Source of the DNA: CAJXNP01 sp050305935
GTDB taxonomy: Bacteria > Bacteroidota > Bacteroidia > Cytophagales > Cyclobacteriaceae
DNA length: 64,000 nt
Direction of reading: 5' to 3'
NCBI GenBank assembly: GCA_050305935.1
Contig: JBNLGG010000001.1
Coordinates: 124,001 to 188,000 of the forward strand
The first letter of the stretch is position 1. Each line of letters begins with the position of its first letter. The position numbers were made by a program, and so were the translations under genes. Shown piece after piece: positions 16,784-25,659 of the stretch. Below the pieces are notes generated by a model. It was not told the DNA's origin. It did not search any database and worked only from the letters and a program-made list of their open reading frames with translations.

Positions 16784-18249
16784 AAATTTACTGATTTTTC
16801 AATTCGATACAGCCTCAAATGGTTAATCCAGGCTCTGGGTACATGCAAGCCAAGTGACAGGATCCGTTTTATTTTTCTCAAACTGAATGACTGGGGCTTT
16901 TTAAGCAGGTTACCTACTGTAAGAAATCCTCTTCTAATGTTATATCTGTTATGCAAGTACCTGTGCAACACCTTGTAATACTTTCTGGGATAAGTATTTT
17001 TAAACATCAAATCTAAGTCATCTGAATCTGTCCAATTGGCTTTTTGCTGTAGCTCTTGCTTTACCTTGTCGTAAAACTTAGTGCCAGGAAGTGGATATGA
17101 AACGGATATGCCAAGCCGATCAGGCATCATTTTAAGCACCAGATCAAAGGTATGTTGTATGTCCTGTTTTGTTTCTCCTAAGTATCCAAATTGGATAAAA
17201 AAACCCACCTTGACCCCTTTGCTCTTTAAGATGTTTGTGGACTTTTCTATTTGGCTGATAGCGGTACCTTTGTCCATCGCGTCCAATATCTTTTGCGAGC
17301 CGGATTCAGCCCCCATCCAAGCCTCATCCAATCCCGAGGAAACCAGCACGTCGATATTGTTTTCTTCCAATAAAAGATCTGCCCTTGTTTGAATTTTATA
17401 CTTTATCGATCGCTTTCTTTTCTTGAGTTCCTGATCAAACGATTGCACCCATCCGGGTTTTAACCCGAAGATATCATCACACATCCAAAAATTATCAACA
17501 CCATAGTTGTCTTGTAGCATTTCGATTTCCTCCACAACTCTTTCCGGCGATCTGGTATTATACCGTTGGCCGTAGATGGGCTTGGCGCACCAGTTGCATT
17601 TGTATGGGCAGCCTCGTGTAGTTGCCACGTTCAGGTAAAAAGGTTGGTTTTTTTCCCTCCACACTTTCCGATAGGATTCTACGTCAATTAGATCCCAGGC
17701 TGGGAGAGGCAGTATGTCAAGATTTGATAAGACAGGTCTTCTGGGTGTCTCATGCACTGAACCATTTTTATCCAAGTAGGTCAGCCCCATTATATCTTCA
17801 CGATTTCCCTTTTCTACAAGGCATTTTATTAGATCTTTCAGGGTTATCTCACCCTCGCCTTTGATGACATAATCGGCCCCATTGGATAAATATTTTTCAA
17901 AATGATCTGTAGAATCAGAGCTACATGTAATTGTTGTTGCGCCCGCTTTTTTTGCCAATTGTTGCATGGAAAACGCGGCCTCGCGCATATTGGTCAGACA
18001 CATCTTTGTGAGATAATTAAAACCATCATCAAAGACGACTACGTAGTCAGGTTTGAATGATTTCAACATAGGGATTATTTCTTCAGCATCGTCCCTAAGG
18101 CAGGTATCAAAAAGCATAACTTCATATCCTGCCTCCCTTAAATACGAAGCCGCGGTGATAGTCATAAGTGGTGGAAATGGCTGTTTCATCCTCCACTGCT
18201 TTGGATCAAATTTGTAAAAGTATGAATGTGTGAAAAGTATTTTTTTCAT
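16780..18249 (-). CDS. B12-binding-type radical SAM protein
   Basis: A 489-aa class B-type radical SAM enzyme. Residues 1-170 form the cobalamin-binding Rossmann domain (LFTHSYFYKFDPKQWRMKQP, VMLFDTCLRDDAEEIIPMLK), which lacks the DxHxxG motif, as many class B members do. The radical SAM domain starts at about 205: RGCPYKCNWCAKPIYG gives Cys214, Cys218 and Cys221 for the 4Fe-4S cluster. The SAM-binding strand is around WMGAESGSQKILDAMDKGT. Class B members methylate unreactive carbons or phosphinates, or carry out other rearrangements. With the nucleotidyltransferase immediately upstream (4-base gap), a role in making or modifying a glycan or sugar is inferred. The substrate is unknown. Confidence 0.85.
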   Translation of the reverse strand: MKKILFTHSYFYKFDPKQWRMKQPFPPLMTITAASYLREAGYEVMLFDTCLRDDAEEIIPMLKSFKPDYVVVFDDGFNYLTKMCLTNMREAAFSMQQLAKKAGATTITCSSDSTDHFEKYLSNGADYVIKGEGEITLKDLIKCLVEKGNREDIMGLTYLDKNGSVHETPRRPVLSNLDILPLPAWDLIDVESYRKVWREKNQPFYLNVATTRGCPYKCNWCAKPIYGQRYNTRSPERVVEEIEMLQDNYGVDNFWMCDDIFGLKPGWVQSFDQELKKRKRSIKYKIQTRADLLLEENNIDVLVSSGLDEAWMGAESGSQKILDAMDKGTAISQIEKSTNILKSKGVKVGFFIQFGYLGETKQDIQHTFDLVLKMMPDRLGISVSYPLPGTKFYDKVKQELQQKANWTDSDDLDLMFKNTYPRKYYKVLHRYLHNRYNIRRGFLTVGNLLKKPQSFSLRKIKRILSLGLHVPRAWINHLRLYRIEKSVNL

Positions 18250-18253
18250 TTGA

Positions 18254-19288
18254 TTAACCGTATTTGGAGAAGTATTCCTGCATGATTACGCCATCATCCG
18301 TTTCGGTATACATTTTGTAATGTAATACACTTGTCTGCGGAAATAAAAAGCTGATCAGATCATCCGAATAATACTTGCCAAAATTAGCTTTAAATTTCTT
18401 TTTAAAAGATTCAATGATGACATCCTGATAACCGCCATTGGGAGGACTGATTCGCTTTAGATTGTGTCTCTGCCCAGGATTGTAGGAAGAAGAGATTTCG
18501 TTTAGAGGTTTGAAACTCAATCTTTTTATGCACCTTGAGGTATGAAATAAAAAGAAGAACAGGTAATTAATATAATATAGGATACCTCTTTTATATTGTT
18601 TTTTGACGACTAGACTTATTGTTTTCTCACGAGGGTAAAAGTTAGTGTACCAATTGTTGCTCGATTTCAACTGCGATGCCAGGTTGCCACTGTCAAATGT
18701 GGTTTTCAGATTGTATAATTCGGTAGCGGTAAAAAGATTCTTATTTGGTATGTCCATGAACGATTCGTCCATAACAAAATTCATGCATAGAACATTTTTA
18801 GTTTTTATTTGAAATAAATGGCTAAGGTTTTTTAGTGCGCGAATGAAGTAAAACAGGATCCAGATAGTGTCATTTTTCACGATCATAAACAAGTCAAAGT
18901 CTACCCGACCTTTATTAGGGCCATGCTTATCTATCGTGGGATTTTCAGCCGCCAATGATCCGGAAATACCAATGTACCTGAGAAAAGGAATTTTTTTCAT
19001 CCATTTTAGACTAGAAGAGTTGTTCTGGATTATTACCTCCATCAGCTTTTGCTTTTTTATTCGCTCTTCAATCATCCATTCTTTACCTTTTATACATAAA
19101 TAATCTCCATCAAAAGTGATTAATGATTCACTTTCCAATTCTCTAATTGCTTGATTTAATTCTTGATCTTCCTCTTTGTTAAGCCACAGTACCAGCTCAT
19201 TTTTCCTGATCGGAAAATTAAAAATATCTCTATAATTTAAATGAATGAGGATTTGCTGTTTAAGGGAAAAGTCGGCTAAAGAAAGCAT
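18254..19288 (-). CDS. Nucleotidyltransferase-fold protein with N-terminal winged helix
   Basis: A 344-aa protein. Residues 1-85 look like a winged helix-turn-helix (LKQQILIHLNYRDIFNFPI, then AIRELESESLITFDGDY). Residues 105-140 carry the polymerase beta-type nucleotidyltransferase signature: GISGSLAAEN with Gly110-Ser111, then RVDFDLFMIVKND with Asp130 and Asp132 as the two metal-binding acids. The gap of 18 residues between the GS and the DxD is a little long but acceptable. The remaining 200 residues have hydrophobic stretches (IWILFYFIRALK, GILYYINYLFFFLF) that may touch the membrane. It heads the minus-strand operon. The substrate may be a nucleotide, sugar or protein; none can be named. 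Confidence 0.6.
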   Translation of the reverse strand: MLSLADFSLKQQILIHLNYRDIFNFPIRKNELVLWLNKEEDQELNQAIRELESESLITFDGDYLCIKGKEWMIEERIKKQKLMEVIIQNNSSSLKWMKKIPFLRYIGISGSLAAENPTIDKHGPNKGRVDFDLFMIVKNDTIWILFYFIRALKNLSHLFQIKTKNVLCMNFVMDESFMDIPNKNLFTATELYNLKTTFDSGNLASQLKSSNNWYTNFYPREKTISLVVKKQYKRGILYYINYLFFFLFHTSRCIKRLSFKPLNEISSSYNPGQRHNLKRISPPNGGYQDVIIESFKKKFKANFGKYYSDDLISFLFPQTSVLHYKMYTETDDGVIMQEYFSKYG

Positions 19289-19594
19289 AGAGTATAGGTT
19301 TGGTAATCAAATAGAACCAGGTGTTTGACAGCTAAAGCAAAACATTATGTTAATGGATTTTACTTAGGCTTATTTAATCCTATAAAACAATTAATGTCAA
19401 AAGGTTGCTTAAAATAATAGTTAAAACAATTTTTCGCCAGTTAATCAGTAGCTATAAATGTTATATGGTTTATTTTATCAAATAAGTAATTTAATAACTA
19501 AGTGGCTGATTTTGAATTTAATTTACGCAAATGGTTGCGGTAGAAGCAAATGGCATTGTTAATTTCAGGAGTGTTAAATCAGGTTTTGGAGGGA
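19289..19594. other. AT-rich intergenic stretch, right edge of the glycan island
   Basis: About 306 bases with long A/T runs and no coding frame that I could defend on either strand. It holds the presumed promoter of the minus-strand operon. A TCTATTTG near 19308 on that strand is one base off the -7 consensus and is not called. The change back to ordinary housekeeping gene content occurs here. Confidence 0.5.
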
Positions 19595-19909
19595 CTACTG
19601 CATTTGGGATAGCGCCTCTCGGGCAAGATCATGCCACTGTTTGATGTAGTTTTCATTTACCACATACCAGCCTGTCATGGGAGGTTTGTTTTTAAACGGA
19701 TTTAAGTATTCGAAATCCATGATGCCAAATTTGTCACTGATATTAAAATTTTTACCCAACCTGAAAACCATTTTATCTTTCCAAAGAAAGGCGAAAACCT
19801 TTCCTTTCTTTTGGATTCCGGGGGAAGACATCATTTTTCCCAGTGTGGTATCAGATTCCTGGCAAAGTGCATCCGCTATACTATTAAAAGCAATCTCAGC
19901 TTCAGTCAT
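19595..19909 (-). CDS. Small TfoX-N-like domain protein
   Basis: A 104-aa cytoplasmic protein with no signal peptide. The pattern GKMMSSPGIQKKGKVFAFLW followed by KDKMVFRLG resembles the TfoX/Sxy N-terminal domain (glycine, GxxxM, KG-beta hairpin-KM). The family is often seen as small stand-alone proteins in Bacteroidota and its role there is unclear. The competence function of TfoX in gamma-Proteobacteria should not be assumed. It precedes the DUF2461 gene by 33 bases on the same strand side and probably shares its transcript. Confidence 0.55.
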   Translation of the reverse strand: MTEAEIAFNSIADALCQESDTTLGKMMSSPGIQKKGKVFAFLWKDKMVFRLGKNFNISDKFGIMDFEYLNPFKNKPPMTGWYVVNENYIKQWHDLAREALSQMQ

Positions 19910-19942
19910 AACCTAAATTTGAATTAAAATTTGGTTGTAAAA

Positions 19943-20632
19943 TTAATAAAAGCAATAGTCTCGCCCCCTGCCAATGGCTTTGGTCAAAAAAGTAATCAAA
20001 GGATGGGAGACTTTATAATACCTTATAATTTCTTCCATGAGTCGGTCAGACATAATGATTTGATTGTCAATTTCGGTAACGAAATAAAATTGTTTCAGCG
20101 ATATGTGAAAGTTTTTTTGAGCGGCATCTTTAAATTCATCAGGGATTCTTTTTTGTATTTCCCCCTTAATTTCACCGAAGTGCTCAACAAACTCGGTGGT
20201 GTGAATAATTTTTTCGAACTGTCCGTTTGATCTCGCCAAGTATTTTCTGATGTTTATCAATTGATCCCTGGATGGAGAAAATGCCCCCACCATGATTCCG
20301 ATATTTTTGGAAGTAATCCGAATAAAAAATCCTGGACTGGTTTTGTCTTTTTTTCCTTCCGGAGAAATGAAGGCAGTTAAATTTAAATTATAGGGCGATT
20401 TGTCTTTTGAAAACCTAATATCGCGGTTGATTCTTGAAAGGCAATCTTTTGCTTCAATTGGTAAGTTTGCCCCGGTTTTGTTCACTTGGCAAATGAGGTC
20501 ATCAACGAACTTTAAAAATGGTTTCCTGACCTTTGATTCAAACCTTGATCTGTTTGCATCAAACCATTCCTTATTATTGTTCTTTTCCAATTCTGAAAAA
20601 AACCGAATATAATCCTGACTGAAATAGACCAT
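19943..20632 (-). CDS. DUF2461 (TIGR02453) family protein
   Basis: A 229-aa cytoplasmic protein of the DUF2461 family. The hallmark start is FFSELEKNNNKEWFDANRSR, which holds the conserved NN-K-x-WF motif. Other family marks are RINRDIRFSKDKSPYNLNLT (conserved RDxRFSKDKSPY) and GFFIRITSKNIGIMVGAFSP. The family is widespread and its function is unknown. The length is normal for the family. It is downstream of nothing on this strand within 70 bases except the VOC-family gene, and the three small minus-strand genes here may be one transcription unit. Confidence 0.85.
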   Translation of the reverse strand: MVYFSQDYIRFFSELEKNNNKEWFDANRSRFESKVRKPFLKFVDDLICQVNKTGANLPIEAKDCLSRINRDIRFSKDKSPYNLNLTAFISPEGKKDKTSPGFFIRITSKNIGIMVGAFSPSRDQLINIRKYLARSNGQFEKIIHTTEFVEHFGEIKGEIQKRIPDEFKDAAQKNFHISLKQFYFVTEIDNQIIMSDRLMEEIIRYYKVSHPLITFLTKAIGRGRDYCFY

Positions 20633-20702
20633 AGTTTTAGGGTTTAGGAATAGGGCCAGGACATGAGTTGCCCTGACCCCATAAGGATTTGATTAGGTGT
20701 TT

Positions 20703-21077
20703 TTAATTCATTGAGTGAAGTGCAACACGGTTCCCTTCCGTGTCAAGGAAATGGGCTATAAATCCGTTTTCCCCGATCGCAGTCTTGGGAACTAACACTT
20801 TGCCTCCCGCCGTTTCCACTCGTGCAAGAGGTGCGTTTAGATCATCCCCACCATTTAAATAAACTACTGCTCCTTTATCAGTGGGTTCGTAGCCATCGCC
20901 TTGTACAATAGCACCACCTACTGAACCCTGACCATCATGCGGCAGAAAGCCCATTTGTAAAGGGCCAGGCGGAGAATCAAATTTTTGAATCGTGCCGTTT
21001 AGAACTTCGCCGTAAAATTTACAAGCTCTGTCGAAATTTTTTGCTGGGATTTCAAACCAGTTGATAGCATTGCCCAT
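20703..21077 (-). CDS. VOC-family (glyoxalase-like) protein
   Basis: A 124-aa single-domain vicinal oxygen chelate protein, built of two beta-alpha-beta-beta-beta units. The first has INWFEIPAKNFDRACKFYGE, and the second begins near LARVETAGGKVLVPKTAIGE and ends FLDTEGNRVALHSMN, the usual end of the fold. Proteins of this size are annotated as glyoxalase/bleomycin-resistance-like or as 27-kDa-antigen CFP30B-like; the substrate is not evident. The metal-binding residues cannot be fixed with certainty by eye. Confidence 0.8.
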   Translation of the reverse strand: MGNAINWFEIPAKNFDRACKFYGEVLNGTIQKFDSPPGPLQMGFLPHDGQGSVGGAIVQGDGYEPTDKGAVVYLNGGDDLNAPLARVETAGGKVLVPKTAIGENGFIAHFLDTEGNRVALHSMN

Positions 21078-21242
21078 AGTGAGTATTGGTTAAGTAAAAC
21101 ATAAATTTCTATAAGCTAAAGATAGTCGGCCTGAAGATGATATAATTAATGAAAAATGTTAAAACATAGCATTTTAAAAAAGTATAAACTGGTATAAATC
21201 ACAATGTTTTGATAGCTTATGCATTCTAAAACATAGGTTTCT

Positions 21243-22664
21243 ATGAAGAAAAAGGAAGAATTGTTTTACCTGATCAAGTCTTTGACCAAGAGCGAAAAGC
21301 GCCACTTTAAGCTATTTGTCCATAATACTTCGTCTCCCAACATTTACATGGCACTCTTCGAGGAAATTGCCAGGCAGCAGGTTTATGACGAAGATATGAT
21401 TAGAGAGAAATTCAACGGAGAAGTATTTGTCAGGCAGTTAACGACAACCAAGAACTACCTGCGAAACCTCATTTTAAAATCATTGAGGGTCTACTATTCT
21501 GATCTGTCCAAAGAAAGTGTCGCCAGGGATGCGCTGCGAAATGCGGAGATTCTTTATCATAAGGGTTTGTATCAAATGAGCCTTTTTGAAATTAATAAAG
21601 CGGATGACATAGCCGGGGATTATGATCTCTTTTCTATCCAATTTGAGGCACAGACATGGAAAAGACGAATAATGCAAGCAGAAAACCCGCAGCAAGAAAA
21701 GGAACTAAACGAGGTTTCTCAAAATCAGCTCAGGGTGGTGGGTAATTTGTCCAGCTATGCCCGGATGTGGAATTTGAATATCCAGCCGGAAGTAGGGGCA
21801 AACGAGAATATTGAGATCAGTGACGACGAGCCTTTACAAATCAGGTTGTACAAAAAGCTATATCACTTTCAAAAGTTGGTAAGGAATGGCCATCCGGATG
21901 ATGCGGTGGGTCATTTGCAGGATGTCATAAATGAGTATGATGAGAATCCATGCCGGAAGAAGGAAGAGGCCGAAACCTACCTCGTTTTAATGAACAATTT
22001 GCTTGCCCTTTATGTGTTCCAGAGAAAATATGAGAAGGCTATCCCTTTGGTCCAAACGGTGAAATCATTCATTCTGAATCAAAAAAACGAAAGCGCTCCC
22101 ATTTTTAAAACATTATTGAGAACACTTAACATCGAATTGGAGATCTACCGGGAATCGAAGGACATTACCAAAGGACTAAGTCTGGTGGAAGAGATCGACG
22201 AGCATTTGTCTCAATCAAGGTTACCCGTTCCCGAAACTTACCGGCTTTCTTTTTGGTTTCAGTTCGCCAATCTTTTTTTCGAAGCAAGGAAATATAACGA
22301 TTCTTTGAAATGGGTGAATATACTTTTGGATAACCGGAATAATAAAAAGCGGGTCGATTTGATTACTTATGCTCATTGGTTAAACCTCATGATACATTTT
22401 GAGCTAAAGAACTTTTTTGTGCTTCGGTACTTTGTGGATAGTACAAGACGATTTTTAAAGAAGAGAAAGAAAATAGAAAAGTATGAAAATGAATTGTTGA
22501 GGATGTTTTCTAAAGTGGCCGATGTCCCATCGCAGGATCTGAAAAACTTTTTCAGCCAATATTTTAATAGGATGCAAACTGCCGATTTTAATGTCCCAGA
22601 TTCTGTGATCGATTACATCGATTTTAATGCCTGGTTGAAGAAAAATACCGCTAGTTTTTCTTGA
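21243..22664 (+). CDS. Hypothetical all-helical protein conserved in Cytophagales
   Basis: A 473-aa protein with no signal peptide or membrane segment. It starts with MKKKEELFYLIKSLTKSEKR and HFKLFV, a combination seen at the start of a Cytophagales protein group of unknown function. The rest is helical with irregular repeats of about 34-40 residues (for example LLALYVFQRKYEKAIPLVQT, and LFFEARKYNDSLKWVNILL) that look like degenerate TPR units. No catalytic motif is visible. It is convergent with ftsY with a 14-base overlap of the 3' ends. Confidence 0.6.
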   Translation: MKKKEELFYLIKSLTKSEKRHFKLFVHNTSSPNIYMALFEEIARQQVYDEDMIREKFNGEVFVRQLTTTKNYLRNLILKSLRVYYSDLSKESVARDALRNAEILYHKGLYQMSLFEINKADDIAGDYDLFSIQFEAQTWKRRIMQAENPQQEKELNEVSQNQLRVVGNLSSYARMWNLNIQPEVGANENIEISDDEPLQIRLYKKLYHFQKLVRNGHPDDAVGHLQDVINEYDENPCRKKEEAETYLVLMNNLLALYVFQRKYEKAIPLVQTVKSFILNQKNESAPIFKTLLRTLNIELEIYRESKDITKGLSLVEEIDEHLSQSRLPVPETYRLSFWFQFANLFFEARKYNDSLKWVNILLDNRNNKKRVDLITYAHWLNLMIHFELKNFFVLRYFVDSTRRFLKKRKKIEKYENELLRMFSKVADVPSQDLKNFFSQYFNRMQTADFNVPDSVIDYIDFNAWLKKNTASFS

Positions 22665-23607
22665 AAAAGGAATCAACAAACTCCATTTTGTTGAATACCT
22701 GTAGGTCTTCCATCTTCTCACCAACACCCACGTATTTTACAGGAATTTTGAATTCATCGCTTATCCCAACAACCACACCTCCTTTGGCCGTCCCGTCTAA
22801 TTTTGTGATGGCTAAGGCGGATACTTCTGTGGCCTTGGTGAATTCCCTTGCCTGAATAACCGCGTTTTGGCCAGTGCTACCATCCAAAACCAGCAATACT
22901 TCATGTGGCCCATCCGCAACCACTTTTTGGATTACCTTTTTGATTTTCGAAAGTTCATTCATCAGGTTGATCTTGGTGTGCAGCCTGCCCGCCGTATCGA
23001 TAATCACCAGGTCAGCATTTTCTTCCACTCCTTTTTTTACGGCATCATAGGCGACTGAAGCCGGATCTGTATTCATTCCGTGAGATATGACAGGCACGCC
23101 CACGCGTTCGCCCCAAAGAATGAGCTGATCAACTGCCGCCGCCCGAAAAGTATCTGCGGCTCCAAGCACAACTTTATAACCTTTCGTTTTGTATTGATGT
23201 GCCAGTTTACCAATCGTAGTGGTCTTGCCGACACCATTTACCCCCACAACCAGCAGGATAAATGGTTTTTTATTTTCTGGGAGTTCGAAATCCTCCAAAT
23301 CTTCCGTGTTGTTTTCCTCAAGCAGCCCCGCTATTTCTTCTTTTAGGATTTGATCGAGTTCGTTTACTCCCAGGTATTTGTCGCGGGCCACTCTTTCCTC
23401 TATGCGCTCGATGATCTTTATTGTGGTGCTTACGCCTACATCGCTGGTGACAAGTACTTCTTCCAACTCATCGAGTACTTCATCGTCCACCTTGCTCTTT
23501 CCAACTACTGCTTTTCCAAGTTTTGAAAAAAAACTTTGTTTGGTTTTTTCCAGGCCTTGATCGAGGGTCTCTTTGTTCTTTTTGTTGAAAAAGTTGATGA
23601 ATGCCAT
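22651..23607 (-). CDS. ftsY: Signal recognition particle receptor FtsY
   Basis: FtsY is the membrane-linked GTPase that docks the signal recognition particle at the Sec translocon. The 318-aa protein has a short N-terminal helix region, without the long acidic A domain of E. coli, then the NG domain. G1 is VGVNGVGKTTTIGKLA (GxxGxGKT at 122-129). DTAGRLHT gives G3 and TKLDGTAKGG the G4/G5 region. The gene has its own presumptive start after the terminator of the ribosomal protein genes and converges on the upstream hypothetical gene. Confidence 0.96.
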   Translation of the reverse strand: MAFINFFNKKNKETLDQGLEKTKQSFFSKLGKAVVGKSKVDDEVLDELEEVLVTSDVGVSTTIKIIERIEERVARDKYLGVNELDQILKEEIAGLLEENNTEDLEDFELPENKKPFILLVVGVNGVGKTTTIGKLAHQYKTKGYKVVLGAADTFRAAAVDQLILWGERVGVPVISHGMNTDPASVAYDAVKKGVEENADLVIIDTAGRLHTKINLMNELSKIKKVIQKVVADGPHEVLLVLDGSTGQNAVIQAREFTKATEVSALAITKLDGTAKGGVVVGISDEFKIPVKYVGVGEKMEDLQVFNKMEFVDSFFKKN

Positions 23608-23633
23608 CGGTGTGGAATTTTGGAAAGTATGAA

Positions 23634-23663
23634 TATAAAAAAAGTCCCGATTTCAGGGACTTT
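23634..23663 (-). terminator. Terminator between DUF4295 gene and ftsY
   Basis: On the minus strand AAAGTCCC, loop TGAAATC and GGGACTTT are followed by a run of T. The stem is 8 bp (23641-23648 with 23656-23663). It ends the rpmB-rpmG-DUF4295 transcript just before ftsY. Confidence 0.85.
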
Positions 23664-23689
23664 CAGAATTGAATATTTTAACGGGCGGA

Positions 23690-23845
23690 CTACTTTTTGT
23701 TCAACGTCTCCTGCACTAATTCAGCAGGAACCATTTCTTCCCTGAAAGTATAGGCACCGGTCTTTTCGTTTTTTATAGCTTTGATCACTTTTGCAAAGCT
23801 TTTTCCAGTCTGGGTCCTTAGTGTTGCAACTGCCTTCTTAGCCAT
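23690..23845 (-). CDS. DUF4295 small ribosome-associated protein
   Basis: A 51-aa basic protein starting MAKKAVATLRTQTGKSFAKV and ending LVQETLNKK. DUF4295 is a Bacteroidota-specific small protein always placed behind rpmB and rpmG. From memory, the Flavobacterium johnsoniae ribosome structure contains a new large-subunit protein (bL38) of this size and origin; I believe DUF4295 is that protein, but I cannot confirm it here. The gene is three bases from the rpmG stop and is closed by a terminator, so it belongs to the ribosomal protein operon. Confidence 0.85.
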   Translation of the reverse strand: MAKKAVATLRTQTGKSFAKVIKAIKNEKTGAYTFREEMVPAELVQETLNKK

Positions 23846-23847
23846 GA

Positions 23848-24030
23848 TTACTTAATTTCTTTGTGAACAGTATATTTTTTCAAAATTGGGTTGTACTTTT
23901 TCAATTCCATCCTTTCAGGAGTGTTCTTCCTGTTTTTAGTAGTGATGTACCTTGATGTACCGGCCATGCCAGAGTTCTTGTGCTCTGTACATTCCAAAAT
24001 TACCTGTACTCTATTTCCTTTCTTAGCCAT
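23848..24030 (-). CDS. rpmG: Large ribosomal subunit protein bL33
   Basis: A 60-aa basic ribosomal protein, with the family pattern MAKKGNRVQVILECTEHK, GTSRYITTKNRKNTPERMEL and KKYNPILKKYTVHKE. It lacks the four-cysteine zinc ribbon seen in the zinc-binding form of bL33 (a single Cys remains), so it is the zinc-free version. It lies between rpmB and the DUF4295 gene, an arrangement typical of Bacteroidota. Confidence 0.96.
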   Translation of the reverse strand: MAKKGNRVQVILECTEHKNSGMAGTSRYITTKNRKNTPERMELKKYNPILKKYTVHKEIK

Positions 24031-24045
24031 TTTTTCCGGTGTTTA

Positions 24046-24285
24046 TTAGATAAGAATATTGCCTTGTTGTCTAGCTTTCTTTAAAACAGCGGTAATGCCA
24101 TTTTTATTGATGGTTCTCAAGGCCTGTGTTGATATTTTAAGTGTTACCCACTTGTCTTCTTCAGGAATGTAAAACCTCTTTTTTTGCAAGTTTGGATAAA
24201 ACTTTCTCTTTGTTTTATTGTTCGCATGGGAAACATTGTTTCCTGTCCTTGGTTTCTTACCTGTGATTTGACAAACTCTCGCCAT
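24046..24285 (-). CDS. rpmB: Large ribosomal subunit protein bL28
   Basis: A 79-aa ribosomal protein starting MARVCQITGKKPRTGNNVSH and containing the usual RKFYPNLQKKRFYIPE and STQALRTINKNG. The open frame extends 24 codons upstream to 24357, but the family start is MARVCQ and the extension is not conserved, so ATG at 24285 is chosen. The Cys and the GKKP turn are as expected. The gene leads the rpmB-rpmG-DUF4295 operon and diverges from the ornithine aminotransferase gene. Confidence 0.95.
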   Translation of the reverse strand: MARVCQITGKKPRTGNNVSHANNKTKRKFYPNLQKKRFYIPEEDKWVTLKISTQALRTINKNGITAVLKKARQQGNILI

Positions 24286-24419
24286 TTTCTTAATTATTTC
24301 CTGGTTCGCAAAATTGGTCTGCAAAATTGACAAAAATTTATTTAACATCAAAAACATCCTCTTTAATAATTTAATTTTAGTTGTTTTATTTTGTTTGTAG
24401 ATTCGTTTTCACAACTGAA

Positions 24420-25652
24420 ATGGACAAAATGGTGAAACCAGTTGATTTTATTGATCTTGAAAGTAAGTTCGGGGCACATAACTACCACCCCCTTCCGGTG
24501 GTACTGGAAAGAGGAGAGGGGGTTTATTTATATGATGTGGAAGGGAATAGGTACTATGATTTTTTGTCGGCTTACAGTGCGGTCAATCAGGGACATTGCC
24601 ATCCCAGGATTGTGAGTGCCTTAATTGAGCAATCGAGAAAATTGACCTTAACTTCCCGGGCTTTTTATAATGATAAACTTGGACCAGCCGAACAATTTGT
24701 CACAGAATATTTCGGATATGACAAAGCGCTTTTCATGAATACCGGAGCAGAAGCCAATGAAACAGCAATAAAATTAGTTAGAAAATGGGGGTATTTATCC
24801 AAAGGCATTCCTCAAAATCAGGCAATTATCGTTGCGGTTAAAAGTAATTTTCATGGTCGAACAACCACTATAATCAGCGCGTCAACTGATCCGGTCGCCA
24901 CTAAGGATTTCGGACCTTTTATGCCCGGTTTTCAGATCATAGACTATAACGACAGTGACGCGATTGACAGTGCGCTGCAAAACCCGAATGTTTGTGGTTT
25001 ATGGCTTGAGCCAATTCAGGGAGAGGCGGGAGTATTTGTACCAGACGAAGGCTACCTCAAAAAAGCAGAAGAATCATGCAGAAAGCACAATGTCCTGTTA
25101 ATGATGGATGAAGTGCAGACGGGCATTGCCAGGACAGGTAAAAAGCTGGCGTCTGATTATGAAGATGTCCGACCAGATATATTAATATTAGGAAAGGCGC
25201 TTTCGGGAGGTGTTTATCCAATTTCATTGGTATTGGCAGATGACAGTGTAATGATGCTTTTAAAGCCCGGTGAGCATGGGTCAACATTTGGCGGCAATCC
25301 TGTTGCCAGTAAAGTGGTAATAGAGGCACTCAGGGTAGTCGAGGAGGAAAAATTGGCAGAAAATGCGTTTGAACTGGGTATGTTGTTTCGAAGGGAATTA
25401 AATGAATCCTTGGAGGAGAACACATTGGTTAAGGAGGTGAGGGGTAAGGGCCTTCTCAATGCCATAGAAATAAATGAAGACCCAGAAGGGGAGACGGCTT
25501 GGAATATTTGTTTGAAATTAAAAGAAAAAGGGTTTTTAGCTAAGCCAACTCATGGCAATATCATTAGATTTGCACCACCCTTGATTATTACAAAAGATCA
25601 GTTATTGGAATGCTGCTCAATAATTAAAGAGACAATCACCGATTTTAATTAG
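24420..25652 (+). CDS. rocD: Ornithine--oxo-acid aminotransferase
   Basis: A PLP-dependent class III aminotransferase that interconverts ornithine and 2-oxoglutarate with glutamate-5-semialdehyde and glutamate. The frame is open to 24381, but the protein start is best placed at the ATG at 24420, giving 410 aa. Key segments: FLSAYSAVNQGHCHPRI, then ALFMNTGAEANETAIKLVRK for the phosphate loop, LMMDEVQTGIARTGK with the PLP-ring Asp, and ILILGKALSGGVYPISLVLA with the Schiff-base lysine in GKALSGG. The family-specific HGSTFGGNPVA follows. It is intact. Confidence 0.93.
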   Translation: MDKMVKPVDFIDLESKFGAHNYHPLPVVLERGEGVYLYDVEGNRYYDFLSAYSAVNQGHCHPRIVSALIEQSRKLTLTSRAFYNDKLGPAEQFVTEYFGYDKALFMNTGAEANETAIKLVRKWGYLSKGIPQNQAIIVAVKSNFHGRTTTIISASTDPVATKDFGPFMPGFQIIDYNDSDAIDSALQNPNVCGLWLEPIQGEAGVFVPDEGYLKKAEESCRKHNVLLMMDEVQTGIARTGKKLASDYEDVRPDILILGKALSGGVYPISLVLADDSVMMLLKPGEHGSTFGGNPVASKVVIEALRVVEEEKLAENAFELGMLFRRELNESLEENTLVKEVRGKGLLNAIEINEDPEGETAWNICLKLKEKGFLAKPTHGNIIRFAPPLIITKDQLLECCSIIKETITDFN

Positions 25653-25659
25653 TTTAACG

